This document shows positions 41,062 through 50,695 of a stretch of 64,000 nucleotides of DNA, piece after piece. Under the pieces are notes generated by a model. The model was not told the origin of the DNA and searched no databases. It saw only the letters and a list, made by a program, of their open reading frames with translations. The DNA is from Acinetobacter brisouisimilis (lineage in GTDB: Bacteria > Pseudomonadota > Gammaproteobacteria > Pseudomonadales > Moraxellaceae), in the NCBI RefSeq assembly GCF_000368265.1, contig NZ_KB851219.1:573920-637919 (forward strand). Reading direction: 5' to 3'. Position numbers and translations under genes: made by a program. The number at the start of each line of letters is the position of its first letter. The stretch's first letter is position 1.

Positions 41062-42603
41062 ATGTGTGGAGTTGTTGGGATTGCTGGTCATGCGCCAGTT
41101 AACCAATTGTTGTTTGATGCTTTAACGATGTTGCAGCATCGTGGACAAGATGCAGCAGGTATTGTCACTTGTCACAACGGGCGTTTATTTTTGCGCAAAG
41201 ACAATGGCTTGGTGCGTGATGTATTTCATACTCGCCATATGCGTGCCTTACAAGGAAACTATGGTATTGGGCATGTGCGTTATCCAACCGCGGGTTCATC
41301 AAGTAGTGCTGAAGCACAGCCATTTTATGTAAACTCGCCTTACGGGATTACCTTGGCACATAATGGTAACCTGACTAATGCAAATGACATTCGTCAAGAT
41401 CTGTTTGAAACAGATTTACGCCATATGAATACCGATTCGGATTCGGAAGTTCTGTTAAACGTATTTGCGCATGAGTTACAAAAACTCAGAACCTTGCACC
41501 CAACACCAGAAGATATTTTCTACGCAGTACATCGTGTACACCAACGTTGTCGTGGTGCGTACGGTGTCGTTGCAATGGTGACTGGGCAAGGCTTGGTGGG
41601 TTTCCGTGATCCAAACGGTATTCGCCCATTAATTTATGGCTCACGTGTGACTGAGTCGGGTAAGACTGAATATATCATTGCTTCTGAATCGGTTGCGATT
41701 ACTGCACTTGGCTTTAAGGTTGAGCGTGATGTCGCACCAGGCGAAGCGGTTTATATCAATGCAGATGGTGAATTGTTCACTAAGCAATGTGCAACAGATC
41801 CAAAATACTTCCCATGTATTTTTGAATATGTGTATTTTGCTCGTCCAGATGCAACCATTGATGGTATCTCTGTATATAAAGCTCGCCTTAAAATGGGTGA
41901 AAAGCTGGCAAACCGCATTTTGAAAGAATGGGGTGAAGACCACGGTATTGATGTCGTTATTCCAATTCCAGATACCAGTCGTACCTCTGCGCTTGAACTT
42001 GCAAATATGTTGGGTATTAAATTCCGCGAAGGTTTTATGAAAAACCGCTACGTGGGACGTACCTTTATTATGCCAGGTCAGCAACAGCGTAAAAAATCAG
42101 TGCGCCAAAAACTCAACCCAGTTGAGCTTGAATTTAAAGGTAAAAATGTTTTGTTGGTCGATGACTCCATCGTTCGCGGCACAACCTGTAATGAAATTAT
42201 TCAGATGGCTCGTGATTCTGGTGCGAAGAAAGTTTATTTTGCATCGGCTGCACCAATGGTGAAATATCCAAACGTGTATGGTATTGATATGCCTGCAAAA
42301 GCTGAACTGATTGCATCTGACCGTACGGTTGAAGAAATTCAAGAAATTATTGGTGCTGACCGCTTAATTTTCCAAGATTTGGAAGATTTAAAAGATGCGA
42401 TTCGTATTCCAAAAGTACCAGAAGTCAGCGAGTTTGATTGTTCGGTGTTTGATGGCGTTTATGTCACTGGCGATATTGATGAAGCGTATCTGGACAATTT
42501 GCAACGAAGCCGTAGCGACCTTGCGAAAAAGAAAAAAGATGGTTATATCGATGTCAATATTGATGCAGCCTCTGTAGATTTAACAGGGATTCGCGAAGAA
42601 TAA
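41062..42603 (+). CDS. purF: Amidophosphoribosyltransferase PurF
   Basis: PurF makes phosphoribosylamine from PRPP and glutamine, the first step of purine synthesis. The 513-residue protein starts MCGVVGIAG, exposing the nucleophile Cys2, with glutaminase motifs [20 protein letters not shown] and HNGNLTN. The PRPP-site motif [14 protein letters not shown] lies at about residue 364, and [13 protein letters not shown] follows. It is 24 nt from cvpA and ends at a terminator. Confidence 0.97.
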   Translation: MCGVVGIAGHAPVNQLLFDALTMLQHRGQDAAGIVTCHNGRLFLRKDNGLVRDVFHTRHMRALQGNYGIGHVRYPTAGSSSSAEAQPFYVNSPYGITLAHNGNLTNANDIRQDLFETDLRHMNTDSDSEVLLNVFAHELQKLRTLHPTPEDIFYAVHRVHQRCRGAYGVVAMVTGQGLVGFRDPNGIRPLIYGSRVTESGKTEYIIASESVAITALGFKVERDVAPGEAVYINADGELFTKQCATDPKYFPCIFEYVYFARPDATIDGISVYKARLKMGEKLANRILKEWGEDHGIDVVIPIPDTSRTSALELANMLGIKFREGFMKNRYVGRTFIMPGQQQRKKSVRQKLNPVELEFKGKNVLLVDDSIVRGTTCNEIIQMARDSGAKKVYFASAAPMVKYPNVYGIDMPAKAELIASDRTVEEIQEIIGADRLIFQDLEDLKDAIRIPKVPEVSEFDCSVFDGVYVTGDIDEAYLDNLQRSRSDLAKKKKDGYIDVNIDAASVDLTGIREE

Positions 42604-42624
42604 TCCTGTTAACTCATCATAGTG

Positions 42625-42650
42625 AAAAAGCGGGATTTCCCCGCTTTTTT
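42625..42650 (+). terminator. Rho-independent terminator of cvpA-purF
   Basis: AAAAAGCGGG / CCCGCTTTTT stem with a short loop and T-run, 22 nt after the stop. Confidence 0.93.
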
Positions 42651-42690
42651 ATTTTATGATGGATGTGCAGGTATGCATTGAGGCAGTTAT

Positions 42691-44583
42691 TTGGCGATGG
42701 AAACACTTTCTTCTTCAGGACATCAGAAAAGCTTATTTTGGTCGACCACTATTTGTTCGTTGGCGATTATACTGACCTTGGTGGTGCTCAATTTATCTTT
42801 TGGTTTGGTCATGCATTATATTGACCCGACTCAGTCTGTGTTTTGGTATAACCTGAGTCCGATTGTACTGCTGGTCATTTTGGCGATCATGCTCGGTTCG
42901 GTGCTGTACGAAGTTTATGTGTTTCGTGAAGGCGGACACTCGTTGGCAAAACAGTTGCGTGCACGCTTTTTAAATCCTGCGGAAAGTACACCTGAAGAAA
43001 CGATCGCAATTAAAATCACCCAGCAATTTGCCAAACAATATCGGCTGCGTGTTCCTGCCGTATATGTACTGCCAGATGAAGTCGGTGTGAATGCGCTTAC
43101 GGCAGGAGTACACCCTGACGATACCGTGATTGTGATTACATGGGGAGCATTGCAAAATCTGGATGAGATTGAGCTATATGGTTTATTTAGCTACGCATTT
43201 AACCAGATTTTGACGGGTGAAACTTATCAAAACACTCGTCTGAAAATCATGTTTAGTAGCTTAACGACTTTTAGCCAGTTGGGGAGCAAGGTGGCACGGT
43301 ATGGTTTTAAACCCTATCATGCAAAACGTCAGAATAAATTTGAAACCATTTTGGTTGCTCTAGGTGGCATCATCTGGCTCATGGGCAGTCTTGGGCTATT
43401 GATTTCTCGTTTAATTAAATTTATTACGCTGATCGGGCGGACATTTAGAAATGATGTTTATACGACACAGCTGATTGCCAATGATGCCAATATTCAGACT
43501 TTATTGCGGATTTATGTGCATCATGCAGGCTCTCAAATTCATAGCGCTTATTCGGAATCGATTGCACATATGTGTTTTGCCAACTCATTGAGTAGTCAGA
43601 GTTGGTTGAATATTCATCCGAGCATTGAGCGGCGTATTTATGAGTTAAATCCGAATTTGCTTGAAGATTTACGACTAGAAAATTTGAAAAAACTTAAAAC
43701 CCAGCCGTTATTTAGTTTATTTCATCCTTTTGGTGATGAAGGGCATGAAGTTGCATTTACATGGTCTGCGCCTCAACCGTTGCCTTTGCTACGGTTGTCG
43801 CCTATTAGTTTTACGCTTAAAGATGCAATAAAGCCATTAAACCCAGCAATCCGCGCAAAAATGTCACGTCCTGAACAAATTGATCGTGCTTTACAAACTG
43901 CATCAGGTTCAAGAGAAGTTTTAGTCGCGATTTTAATGATTCGTCAGTATCGTGAATTTATTCCCAAACATGCCGAAGTGAGTCGTGCCATTGTTGATGC
44001 TTTATTGAGTATTGATGGGCGACAGCATGTGCAGGTTTTCTATTTGGCTTGTCAAAATATTCAGCGTATGCCATTGAGTTCATCACGGCAGTTTTTAACC
44101 AAACTGGCATTAATTGCGCAGGCGGATGGTGAAATTGGCTTGTTGGATGCTTTGTTGATTGAGCGGGTGAAGTATCAACTTAACTTGCTTCCGACCCATA
44201 TGCCAACTGCATTTAATGACGTATTGCCTGAAGTGATGCGTTTGATGGATGCGCTCTTGCACGTACAACAACTGAATGCCAGCAATCAGCTCGAAATACG
44301 TGAAAAGCTGATTAAAAAACTGATCAAACCTGAAGATTGGGAGCATTATCAGGATTTATCTGATGAGCCGATTGACCTTGGAGAGATTTTGCAAGACATT
44401 TCGGGTTTGCTACTGCGTGATCGTTTGCGCATTTTAAGTATTGCTGAAGAATATTTGTGGAATGATCGGGTGATTACCCAAGATGAGCTGGACGTTCTAC
44501 AGTTACTTTACTGGCGCTTGGGTTTTGAAACTGATGAAATTGTGGATCAAGTGATGAAGAAAAACAGTATCATGATTGTGTAG
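42691..44583 (+). CDS. Membrane M48 (Ste24/HtpX-like) protease homologue with a lost zinc site
   Basis: About 630 residues. Two N-terminal transmembrane segments (17-40, 55-75) precede an M48-like domain: RLRVPAVYVLPDEVGVNALTAGVHPDDTVIVITWGALQNLDEIELYGLFSYAFNQILTGE. In active M48 enzymes the last part reads HExxH; here it is YAFNQ (168-172). The third-ligand segment is also altered (FRNDVYTTQLI where an Glu-x-x-x-Asp is expected), while the downstream FANSLSSQSWLNIHPSIERRI still matches. About 300 further residues are helical and unrecognised. It probably acts as a non-catalytic scaffold or chaperone. GAGG lies 7 nt before TTG 42691; ATG 42697 is the alternative start. Confidence 0.8.
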   Translation: MAMETLSSSGHQKSLFWSTTICSLAIILTLVVLNLSFGLVMHYIDPTQSVFWYNLSPIVLLVILAIMLGSVLYEVYVFREGGHSLAKQLRARFLNPAESTPEETIAIKITQQFAKQYRLRVPAVYVLPDEVGVNALTAGVHPDDTVIVITWGALQNLDEIELYGLFSYAFNQILTGETYQNTRLKIMFSSLTTFSQLGSKVARYGFKPYHAKRQNKFETILVALGGIIWLMGSLGLLISRLIKFITLIGRTFRNDVYTTQLIANDANIQTLLRIYVHHAGSQIHSAYSESIAHMCFANSLSSQSWLNIHPSIERRIYELNPNLLEDLRLENLKKLKTQPLFSLFHPFGDEGHEVAFTWSAPQPLPLLRLSPISFTLKDAIKPLNPAIRAKMSRPEQIDRALQTASGSREVLVAILMIRQYREFIPKHAEVSRAIVDALLSIDGRQHVQVFYLACQNIQRMPLSSSRQFLTKLALIAQADGEIGLLDALLIERVKYQLNLLPTHMPTAFNDVLPEVMRLMDALLHVQQLNASNQLEIREKLIKKLIKPEDWEHYQDLSDEPIDLGEILQDISGLLLRDRLRILSIAEEYLWNDRVITQDELDVLQLLYWRLGFETDEIVDQVMKKNSIMIV

Positions 44584-44655
44584 CAAATCGGCAAATACAA
44601 TTCGGTTTCACAGTGAAATAGCCTACACTATGCTAACTTTAGAAAAGATGATGAG

Positions 44656-45348
44656 ATGATGATAGAGCAACAGCGCCAACAACTTGCCATGATGGGAATA
44701 GATTTGTGGATTCCTCGGCATGCGGCTGTGCGTTCTATCTCAACCGCAACGACATTATGGCGAGATGCCGATATTGGACAATCGGGTCAGCTATCAACAG
44801 CATCAAAACGACCTGAGCTTGAGTCTGCAATTGTACTGAAAAAAGAAATAAAAAAAGAAATAGTGATCAAGCCCAATGATCAGCATGTCAGTTTAAATGT
44901 AAAAGCCGTAGAAACACCATTAAATTTGCAGGAAACAGCACCTGCTGCTGCGGTAACCAAGATAGATGTAGAATCACTAGAAATAGAGCAGCAAGCCTTT
45001 CAGTTACAGGTTTTATTTGCTGAACAATTTGTTTTGCTCGTCGATCAACAGCAGCTCACAGCCCAGACATTACCTTTATGGCGTAATATTCAACAGGCAT
45101 TACATTTGCAGGATGCCAGTTTGCAATGGCCTTTTCCATTGGTAAATTTGCAAGAGCCGAGTGGTCTACAAGATTATTTACAAGGTTTTTTTGATGTTGT
45201 GGCCGCTGAGAAAAGCATTTTTTGTTTGGGTGAATTGCCCGTATCATTTAAGCTTTCTTGTCAGACTGTACCGAGTTTGCAGGATATGCTGCAACAGCCA
45301 TTGTTAAAACAACAATTATGGAAATTGATTCAACACTTAAGACCCTAG
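44656..45348 (+). CDS. holD: Probable DNA polymerase III psi subunit (HolD-like)
   Basis: The 230-residue protein matches the pattern of E. coli psi as I recall it. From the second ATG (44659), Leu9, Gly13, Ile14 and Trp17 (QQLAMMGIDLW) fall at the same positions as in psi (LQQLGITQW), the peptide that binds the clamp-loader collar. A charged, probably disordered linker follows (about 45-110). Then LLVDQQQLTAQTLPLWRNIQQALHL, IFCLGELP and the end LLKQQLWKLIQHL match the globular part of psi. It would link the clamp loader to chi and SSB. In E. coli holD precedes rimI; here a 2-hydroxyacid dehydrogenase follows after 9 nt. Confidence 0.72.
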   Translation: MMIEQQRQQLAMMGIDLWIPRHAAVRSISTATTLWRDADIGQSGQLSTASKRPELESAIVLKKEIKKEIVIKPNDQHVSLNVKAVETPLNLQETAPAAAVTKIDVESLEIEQQAFQLQVLFAEQFVLLVDQQQLTAQTLPLWRNIQQALHLQDASLQWPFPLVNLQEPSGLQDYLQGFFDVVAAEKSIFCLGELPVSFKLSCQTVPSLQDMLQQPLLKQQLWKLIQHLRP

Positions 45349-45357
45349 GATTGCTTT

Positions 45358-46326
45358 ATGCCAAAAAAAGTGCTGGTTTTTAGTCAAATCGCCCCAGAAA
45401 TTCTCACCCGACTCCAAGAAAATTATGATGTGGTGCAGGTTAATCCCAAACAAGGCGATGTTAATGAACAGATTCGCCAGCATGTGGCAGATGCGGATGG
45501 CATGATTGGTGCGGGAAGAATTTTAAATGAAGCAAATCTTGCATCAGCACAGCGTTTAAAAGTCATTTCTAGTGTCAGTGTCGGTTACGATAATTACGAT
45601 GTAAATTATTTAAATCAGAAGAAAATCTGGTTGGGTCATACGCCACATGTACTGACCGAAACGACGGCTGATTTGGCATTTACCCTGCTCATGAGTGCTG
45701 CACGCCGTGTGCCTGAACTAGATCGCTGGACAAAACAAGGGCAATGGCAACGCACCGTTGGCGCAGCGCAATTTGGACAGGATATCTTTGGTAAAACTTT
45801 GGGCATCATCGGGCTTGGGTATATTGGTGCCGCCGTTGCTCGGCGTGGTTTTTATGGTTTTAACATGAATATTCTTTATCATAACCGCCGTGAAAAAATC
45901 GAAGCTGCTCAGCCCTTTAATGCACAATATTGTCATTTAGCAGAGCTACTAAAACGCTCGGACTTTGTAGTTGTTGCTGTCGATTTAAATGCAGATTCAA
46001 AAGCATTGATCGGGCAGGCTGAACTGGATTTAATGCAGCCACATGCGGTATTGGTGAATATTTCCCGCGGTTCAGTGCTTGATGAAACTGCTTTGATTGA
46101 AACTCTAAAAGCCAAAAAAATCTTTGCAGCGGGACTGGATGTTTATTGTAAAGAGCCCTTGCAACAGTCAGAGCTGTTCAGTCTCGACAATGTGGTGACA
46201 TTGCCACATTTGGGTTCAGCAACCGCAGCCACACGATTAAAAATGGCGGAACTTGCCTATCGAAACCTGATAGATGCACTTGAAGATCGAACACCGCGCT
46301 ATTTGGTGAACCCAAACTTTGCCTGA
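45358..46326 (+). CDS. ghrB: 2-hydroxyacid dehydrogenase, GhrB-like (glyoxylate/hydroxypyruvate/2-ketogluconate reductase)
   Basis: A 322-residue D-isomer-specific dehydrogenase. The NAD(P) motif is LGIIGLGYIGAAVARRG; catalytic residues fall in VNISRGSVLDETAL (Arg), LDVYCKEPL (Glu) and LPHLGSATAATR (His). The SVGYDNYDVNYLNQKKIWLGHTPHVLTETTADLAF segment fits the GhrB/TkrA branch. Exact substrate preference is not certain. AGGATTGCTTT precedes the ATG. Confidence 0.85.
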   Translation: MPKKVLVFSQIAPEILTRLQENYDVVQVNPKQGDVNEQIRQHVADADGMIGAGRILNEANLASAQRLKVISSVSVGYDNYDVNYLNQKKIWLGHTPHVLTETTADLAFTLLMSAARRVPELDRWTKQGQWQRTVGAAQFGQDIFGKTLGIIGLGYIGAAVARRGFYGFNMNILYHNRREKIEAAQPFNAQYCHLAELLKRSDFVVVAVDLNADSKALIGQAELDLMQPHAVLVNISRGSVLDETALIETLKAKKIFAAGLDVYCKEPLQQSELFSLDNVVTLPHLGSATAATRLKMAELAYRNLIDALEDRTPRYLVNPNFA

Positions 46327-46341
46327 ACCTGAAAGGTGAAT

Positions 46342-47799
46342 ATGACTAAAATCCTGATGCAGCGACTGATTTGTTTGGCATGTGCTATTTCAATGCCTGT
46401 TTATGCTGAGGATTTTGCATATCATTATCACCCTGAATCACTTGATGTTCCTAGTGTTGGAGGCATGAGTGTCGGAATTATTGATCAGCAAAATGAGAAA
46501 ATCTTAGGGGAAAAAGTTTATCGGGAAATTCATTCGCATCTGGATGTTATTCAAAATCCGTGGCTGGAAGATCAGCTAGATGCTATTTTTCGTAATATTG
46601 TTAGTCAAACCAATTTGGGTGCGCCGATTGGCTTGTTGATTATTAAAGACAAACAAGTTAATGCTTTTGCTGTGCCAGGTGGTGTATTTGCAATCAACAC
46701 AGGTTTAATTGCATTGGCAAAAAATCGCGATGAAGTCGCGAGTGTGATGGGGCATGAAGTCGCGCACGTCACGCAGCGTCACTATAGTCGATCCCAAGAA
46801 GCATTTAAAGGGCAAGGTTTGTTGGCACTTGCAGGCATTTTGGTTGGTGCAGCAATTGCTACACAGTCTAATAGTGGTGCAGGTTCTGCGGTGATGCTTG
46901 GAACACAGGCGGCATTGGTTAGTCAGCAGCTCAGCTATAGTCGTGATCAGGAGCGTGAAGCAGACCGTATTGGTATGCAGTACATGGTAGCAGCAGGCTA
47001 TAACCCAAATGCGATGGCAGATTTTTTTGAACGGATGCAGCGGTCTTCGGTGCAATTAAGTTTTATGCCTGAGTTCTGGATGACGCACCCCTTAACCACT
47101 GCACGCATGAGTGAAGCCCGATTACGAGCAAAGCAATTTCCAAATGTAAAACCCAATATTAGCGATCCAGATTATGAGTTAATGAAATGGTATGCTGCAG
47201 TGTTGTCAAATGATGTCACTGAGCTGCAACTTAAAACCTTGCAAGCACAGCATAATCAGGCGGCCATTTTGGCGCTGACTGCATTTTATCTGCAACAAGG
47301 AGATGCTGACCAAGCTCAGGCAACACTCAATACGGTGCAGATGCAAATGCGTAAAAATATGCTGGCAGTCCTGCTGCAAACCGATATTTTTTTGGCGCAG
47401 CATCAGTTTGATCAGGCTTATCAAACCATTGTGTCACAGCAGAAAATCATGCCTGAAAATCGTGCTTTGACTTATAAGCTTGCTGAGGTGTTGATCCGAA
47501 AAAAACAGCCCGTTGCTGTATTTAATTTGGTCAATAAAATTTTACAGGATAACCCGCATGATGTGCAGGGTTGGGATTTGATGCAGCGTGCAGCGGTGAT
47601 TGATCAAGCTTCACCTGTACAGGCCATACAAGTGTTACGCTACCGCGCTGAGATGCAGTTTTGGTCAGGTCAGGAAGAAGAGGGGATTAAATCATTATTA
47701 CACGCCCAGCGTTTAGCCAAAGATAATTTATCTTTGTCTGCTACAATTGAGCATCGCTTAAAACAAATGCAGGCAGAGCGATTATTTACTTTAGAATAA
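46342..47799 (+). CDS. BepA/YfgC-like M48 metalloprotease with TPR domain
   Basis: About 485 residues with a Sec signal (MQRLICLACAISMPVYA), so periplasmic. The M48 zinc site is intact: VMGHEVAHVTQRHYSRS, with the third ligand in READRIGMQYM, and NAFAVPGGVFAINTGLI upstream. The C-terminal half (from about residue 290) is a TPR-like helical array (AILALTAFYLQQGDADQAQATLNTV). This is the layout of BepA, which helps LptD assembly and degrades misfolded outer-membrane proteins. It contrasts with the inactive M48 homologue 2 kb upstream. Confidence 0.9.
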   Translation: MTKILMQRLICLACAISMPVYAEDFAYHYHPESLDVPSVGGMSVGIIDQQNEKILGEKVYREIHSHLDVIQNPWLEDQLDAIFRNIVSQTNLGAPIGLLIIKDKQVNAFAVPGGVFAINTGLIALAKNRDEVASVMGHEVAHVTQRHYSRSQEAFKGQGLLALAGILVGAAIATQSNSGAGSAVMLGTQAALVSQQLSYSRDQEREADRIGMQYMVAAGYNPNAMADFFERMQRSSVQLSFMPEFWMTHPLTTARMSEARLRAKQFPNVKPNISDPDYELMKWYAAVLSNDVTELQLKTLQAQHNQAAILALTAFYLQQGDADQAQATLNTVQMQMRKNMLAVLLQTDIFLAQHQFDQAYQTIVSQQKIMPENRALTYKLAEVLIRKKQPVAVFNLVNKILQDNPHDVQGWDLMQRAAVIDQASPVQAIQVLRYRAEMQFWSGQEEEGIKSLLHAQRLAKDNLSLSATIEHRLKQMQAERLFTLE

Positions 47800-47814
47800 A
47801 TTTTGAGAATTTTT

Positions 47815-48198
47815 ATGAAAAAACTGATTTGTGTGCTGGCTTTAAGTTTATGTAGTGTATCGAGCTTTGCTTCTGAATCCGCGTTAAAAGCGCATAGCCA
47901 ACAAGAGCTTGAACAAAGACTAGAGCAATCTACCCAAAAGCATGATACGGAAATGCGCGATTTTTTGAAATCAATCGATCCTAAAGCGACTCAATTTACG
48001 ACAAAACAATCCCAACGCTTTTGCCAGATTACTCAGGGATTAATTAATGACATGTATGCAGTACTGGATCAGAACCGTGAGCTGCTCGCAGAAGAAGATC
48101 GTAGCGTGACGAAGCAGGATTTTATTACTCAGGCAGTGTATGAAGCGCCCGATTATCAAAGTTTGCAGAAAATGGGTGTGAATTGTAAATTAAAATAA
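47815..48198 (+). CDS. Small secreted protein, tandem paralogue 1
   Basis: The 127-residue protein begins MKKLICVLALSLCSVSSFASES (Sec signal, cleavage probably after SFA). The mature part shares with the next gene the pattern SIDPxATxxTxxQxxxxCQxTQ, a Tyr-x3-DQNRxLL segment and a final NC dipeptide, so it has two conserved Cys. Family unknown to me. It follows the BepA-like gene by 15 nt and ends 6 nt before a 10-bp stem hairpin. Confidence 0.8.
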   Translation: MKKLICVLALSLCSVSSFASESALKAHSQQELEQRLEQSTQKHDTEMRDFLKSIDPKATQFTTKQSQRFCQITQGLINDMYAVLDQNRELLAEEDRSVTKQDFITQAVYEAPDYQSLQKMGVNCKLK

Positions 48199-48204
48199 AT
48201 CATC

Positions 48205-48240
48205 AATTGCACAGGATGTATGTATATAGACTGTGCAATT
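48205..48240 (+). repeat. Hairpin after paralogue 1 (duplicated unit)
   Basis: AATTGCACAG (48205-48214) and CTGTGCAATT (48231-48240) form a perfect 10-bp stem. There is no clean T-run. A near-identical hairpin follows paralogue 2 at the same distance from its stop. Confidence 0.75.
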
Positions 48241-48334
48241 CAATATAAAAAATAATCCATAATAGTTATCAGTTTTAGATAACAAGAAAACATATTAATT
48301 GAAATCTATCTGATTAATAATATTAGGAAATTCT

Positions 48335-48706
48335 GTGAAAAAAATAATTGCAGTTGTTATTTTGGGTTTGTATAGTGTGTCGGTTTTTGCAGGGCAGACT
48401 TCGCTCAAAATGCATGATAAGGCAGCAATGGATCAAAAAATGGATGAGTTTAGAAACCAGTATACGCAGAGGAAAAATGCGTTATTGCAGTCGATTGATC
48501 CTCATGCAACAAGTTTGACCGTACAACAAAAACAGCAGATGTGTCAGTCCACGCAAATTTATTTCAATAATGTTTATGAGCTAATGGATCAAAATAGAAA
48601 TTTATTAAAACCGGAAAAGAGAGAATTCACGCGTGAACAATTTAAAGCCATGTTTTTAACAAGAGCAGGTTTAACATTGAAACAGATAAACTGTAATTTT
48701 ATATAA
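48335..48706 (+). CDS. Small secreted protein, tandem paralogue 2
   Basis: The 123-residue protein begins MKKIIAVVILGLYSVSVFAGQ from a GTG start (48335) after an AGGAAA site, with cleavage probably after VFA. It shares SIDPHATSLTVQQKQQMCQSTQ, YELMDQNRNLLKPE and the final NCNF with paralogue 1. About 130 nt of AT-rich DNA separate the two. Function unknown; small size, signal peptide and two Cys suggest a periplasmic protein with a disulfide. Confidence 0.8.
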   Translation: MKKIIAVVILGLYSVSVFAGQTSLKMHDKAAMDQKMDEFRNQYTQRKNALLQSIDPHATSLTVQQKQQMCQSTQIYFNNVYELMDQNRNLLKPEKREFTREQFKAMFLTRAGLTLKQINCNFI

Positions 48707-48713
48707 TCATCGG

Positions 48714-48747
48714 ATTGCACAGTATGTAGTGATCTATGCTGTGCAAT
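48714..48747 (+). repeat. Hairpin after paralogue 2 (duplicated unit)
   Basis: ATTGCACAG (48714-48722) and CTGTGCAAT (48739-48747), a 9-bp stem whose sequence is that of the hairpin after paralogue 1. It lies 7 nt after the stop. Confidence 0.75.
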
Positions 48748-48786
48748 AAAATCTGAGGGATGTCTTTTTGGCTTAGACTGTAAGTT

Positions 48787-49233
48787 TTAAGCGAGTTGTG
48801 CTTTAACTTTTGCAGATGCAAGTGCAGGATCGGCACGCCCGGCTATGAGCGGACGTAGAGAGTTCATCACCTTACCCATATCTTTCATGCTAGTAGCTTC
48901 TTGCGCAGTAATAGTCTGTGCAATGATGGAATCAAGCTCTTCCTCAGTCATAGCTTCTGGTAGAAATTGAGATAAAACTTCAATTTCGGCTTGTTCCTTA
49001 CTAGCTAAATCTTCTCGGCCAGCGCCTTCAAAGGCTTTAACCGATTCTTTACGTTGTTTTATTTGCTTTTCAATGACCGCAAGAACCTGAGTATCGTCAA
49101 GCTCTATGCGCTCATCGACTTCGATTTGCTTGATTGCTGCCTGTAGACTACGAATTACCGTTAACTTATCCATTTCTTTAGCACGCATTGCGGCTTTCAA
49201 AACATCAGTTATTTGGTTTTTTAAAGTAGTCAT
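48787..49233 (-). CDS. GatB/YqeY-domain protein
   Basis: The 148-residue all-helical protein starts MTTLKNQITDVLKAAMRAKEMDKLTVIRSLQAAIKQIEVDER and has QFLPEAMTEEELDSII and the C-terminal GRADPALASAKVKAQL. It matches the YqeY family related to the tail domain of GatB, proposed to act on tRNA-dependent amidation; its role alone is unclear. It follows rpsU after 39 nt, a common pairing. Confidence 0.93.
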   Translation of the reverse strand: MTTLKNQITDVLKAAMRAKEMDKLTVIRSLQAAIKQIEVDERIELDDTQVLAVIEKQIKQRKESVKAFEGAGREDLASKEQAEIEVLSQFLPEAMTEEELDSIIAQTITAQEATSMKDMGKVMNSLRPLIAGRADPALASAKVKAQLA

Positions 49234-49272
49234 TTATTTTGTCCAGGTGAGTCAATCAATCACAAATTAATC

Positions 49273-49488
49273 TTAGTAAAGGCGAGTAGTACGTACTGAT
49301 TCGCGAGCCAATTTCTTTTGGTAGCGTTTAACAGCAGCAGCTTTTTTACGTTTACGTTCTTGAGTTGGTTTTTCGTAAAATTCACGTTTACGAACGTCAG
49401 CTAAAACACCCGCTTTTTCGCATGAACGCTTGAAACGACGGATAGCTACGTCTACTGGTTCGCCTTCTTTCAATTTAACTTGTGGCAT
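49273..49488 (-). CDS. rpsU: 30S ribosomal protein S21
   Basis: This 71-residue basic protein matches S21 throughout: [58 protein letters not shown]. The ATG has a GAGGA site. It is divergent from tsaD by 147 nt, a conserved arrangement in gammaproteobacteria. Confidence 0.98.
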
Positions 49489-49635
49489 GAAGAATCCTCA
49501 TTAAGTTATGGATAAGATCTAGGCTGAATTGCCTTCGATCACAAGTGAAGGTCAGTATTTTACTCATTTACATCTCATATCACAAGTCTATAATAGCGAA
49601 GGCTGTAATTTGCATAGTGAAAAATAGGCATTTAA

Positions 49636-50649
49636 ATGATTGTTTTAGGCTTGGAAACATCTTGTGACGAAACTGGACTGGCACTTTATGACAGTGAGCA
49701 GGGGCTTTTAGGTCAAGTATTATACAGCCAGATTAAGTTACATGCCGAATATGGCGGTGTAGTGCCTGAACTGGCATCGCGTGATCATGTGCGTAAATTA
49801 ATTCCATTACTCAACGAGTTATTGCAGCAAAGCGGTATCAAGAAAAATCAGATTGATGCCATCGCCTACACCCGAGGCCCTGGCTTGATGGGGGCGCTCA
49901 TGACAGGCGCACTGTTTGGTCGGACTTTAGCATTTGCATTAAACAAGCCCGCGATCGGTGTGCATCATATGGAAGGGCATATGTTGGCACCGCTACTTTC
50001 CAAAAAACCGCCTGAGTTTCCGTTTGTAGCGCTGTTGGTGTCTGGCGGGCATACACAGTTGATGGCAGCCTATGGCATTGGTCAGTATGAGTTGTTAGGC
50101 GAGTCGATTGATGATGCGGCAGGTGAAGCTTTCGATAAAGTGGCGAAAATGATGGGCTTATCCTATCCGGGTGGGCCAAATATTGCCAAGTTGGCGCTGA
50201 GTGGTAATCCTGAAGCCTTTGAATTTCCACGCCCGATGTTGCATCAAGGTCTGGATTTCTCATTTAGTGGTTTAAAAACTGCTGTTTCAGTACAAATGAA
50301 AAAATTGGGTGATGAGAACCGTGATGCGGATATTGCAGCGTCATTCCAAGAGGCGATTGTCGATACCTTGGTGAAGAAATCTGTCAAAGCTTTAAAGCAG
50401 ACAGGTTTAAAGCGTTTGGTGATTGCAGGTGGTGTGAGTGCCAATCTGCGCTTACGTGAAAGTCTGGAACAAAAACTCGCCAAGATTAAAGCTCAGGTCT
50501 ATTATGCAGAGCCTGCGCTGTGTACAGATAATGGTGCAATGATTGCATTTGCTGGATACCAGCGCTTGAAGTCGGGTGCATGTGATGGGTTATCTGTGAC
50601 TACGACACCACGCTGGCCAATGACTGAATTGACCGCACCAGAAGCATAA
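49636..50649 (+). CDS. tsaD: tRNA N6-adenosine threonylcarbamoyltransferase TsaD
   Basis: TsaD transfers the threonylcarbamoyl group to A37 of ANN-decoding tRNAs. The 337-residue ASKHA-fold protein starts [19 protein letters not shown], has the metal site [13 protein letters not shown], the ATP segments [11 protein letters not shown] and [14 protein letters not shown], and [15 protein letters not shown] near the end. No other gene lies in its transcript; a terminator follows. Confidence 0.97.
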   Translation: MIVLGLETSCDETGLALYDSEQGLLGQVLYSQIKLHAEYGGVVPELASRDHVRKLIPLLNELLQQSGIKKNQIDAIAYTRGPGLMGALMTGALFGRTLAFALNKPAIGVHHMEGHMLAPLLSKKPPEFPFVALLVSGGHTQLMAAYGIGQYELLGESIDDAAGEAFDKVAKMMGLSYPGGPNIAKLALSGNPEAFEFPRPMLHQGLDFSFSGLKTAVSVQMKKLGDENRDADIAASFQEAIVDTLVKKSVKALKQTGLKRLVIAGGVSANLRLRESLEQKLAKIKAQVYYAEPALCTDNGAMIAFAGYQRLKSGACDGLSVTTTPRWPMTELTAPEA

Positions 50650-50662
50650 ATCTGTAAGTAAG

Positions 50663-50690
50663 AAAAAAGCCTGTTAGAACAGGCTTTTTT
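50663..50690. terminator. Bidirectional terminator between tsaD and the GST gene
   Basis: AAAAAAGCCTGTT / AACAGGCTTTTTT hairpin with runs on both sides; convergent stops at 50649 and 50696. Confidence 0.93.
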
Positions 50691-50695
50691 ATGGC

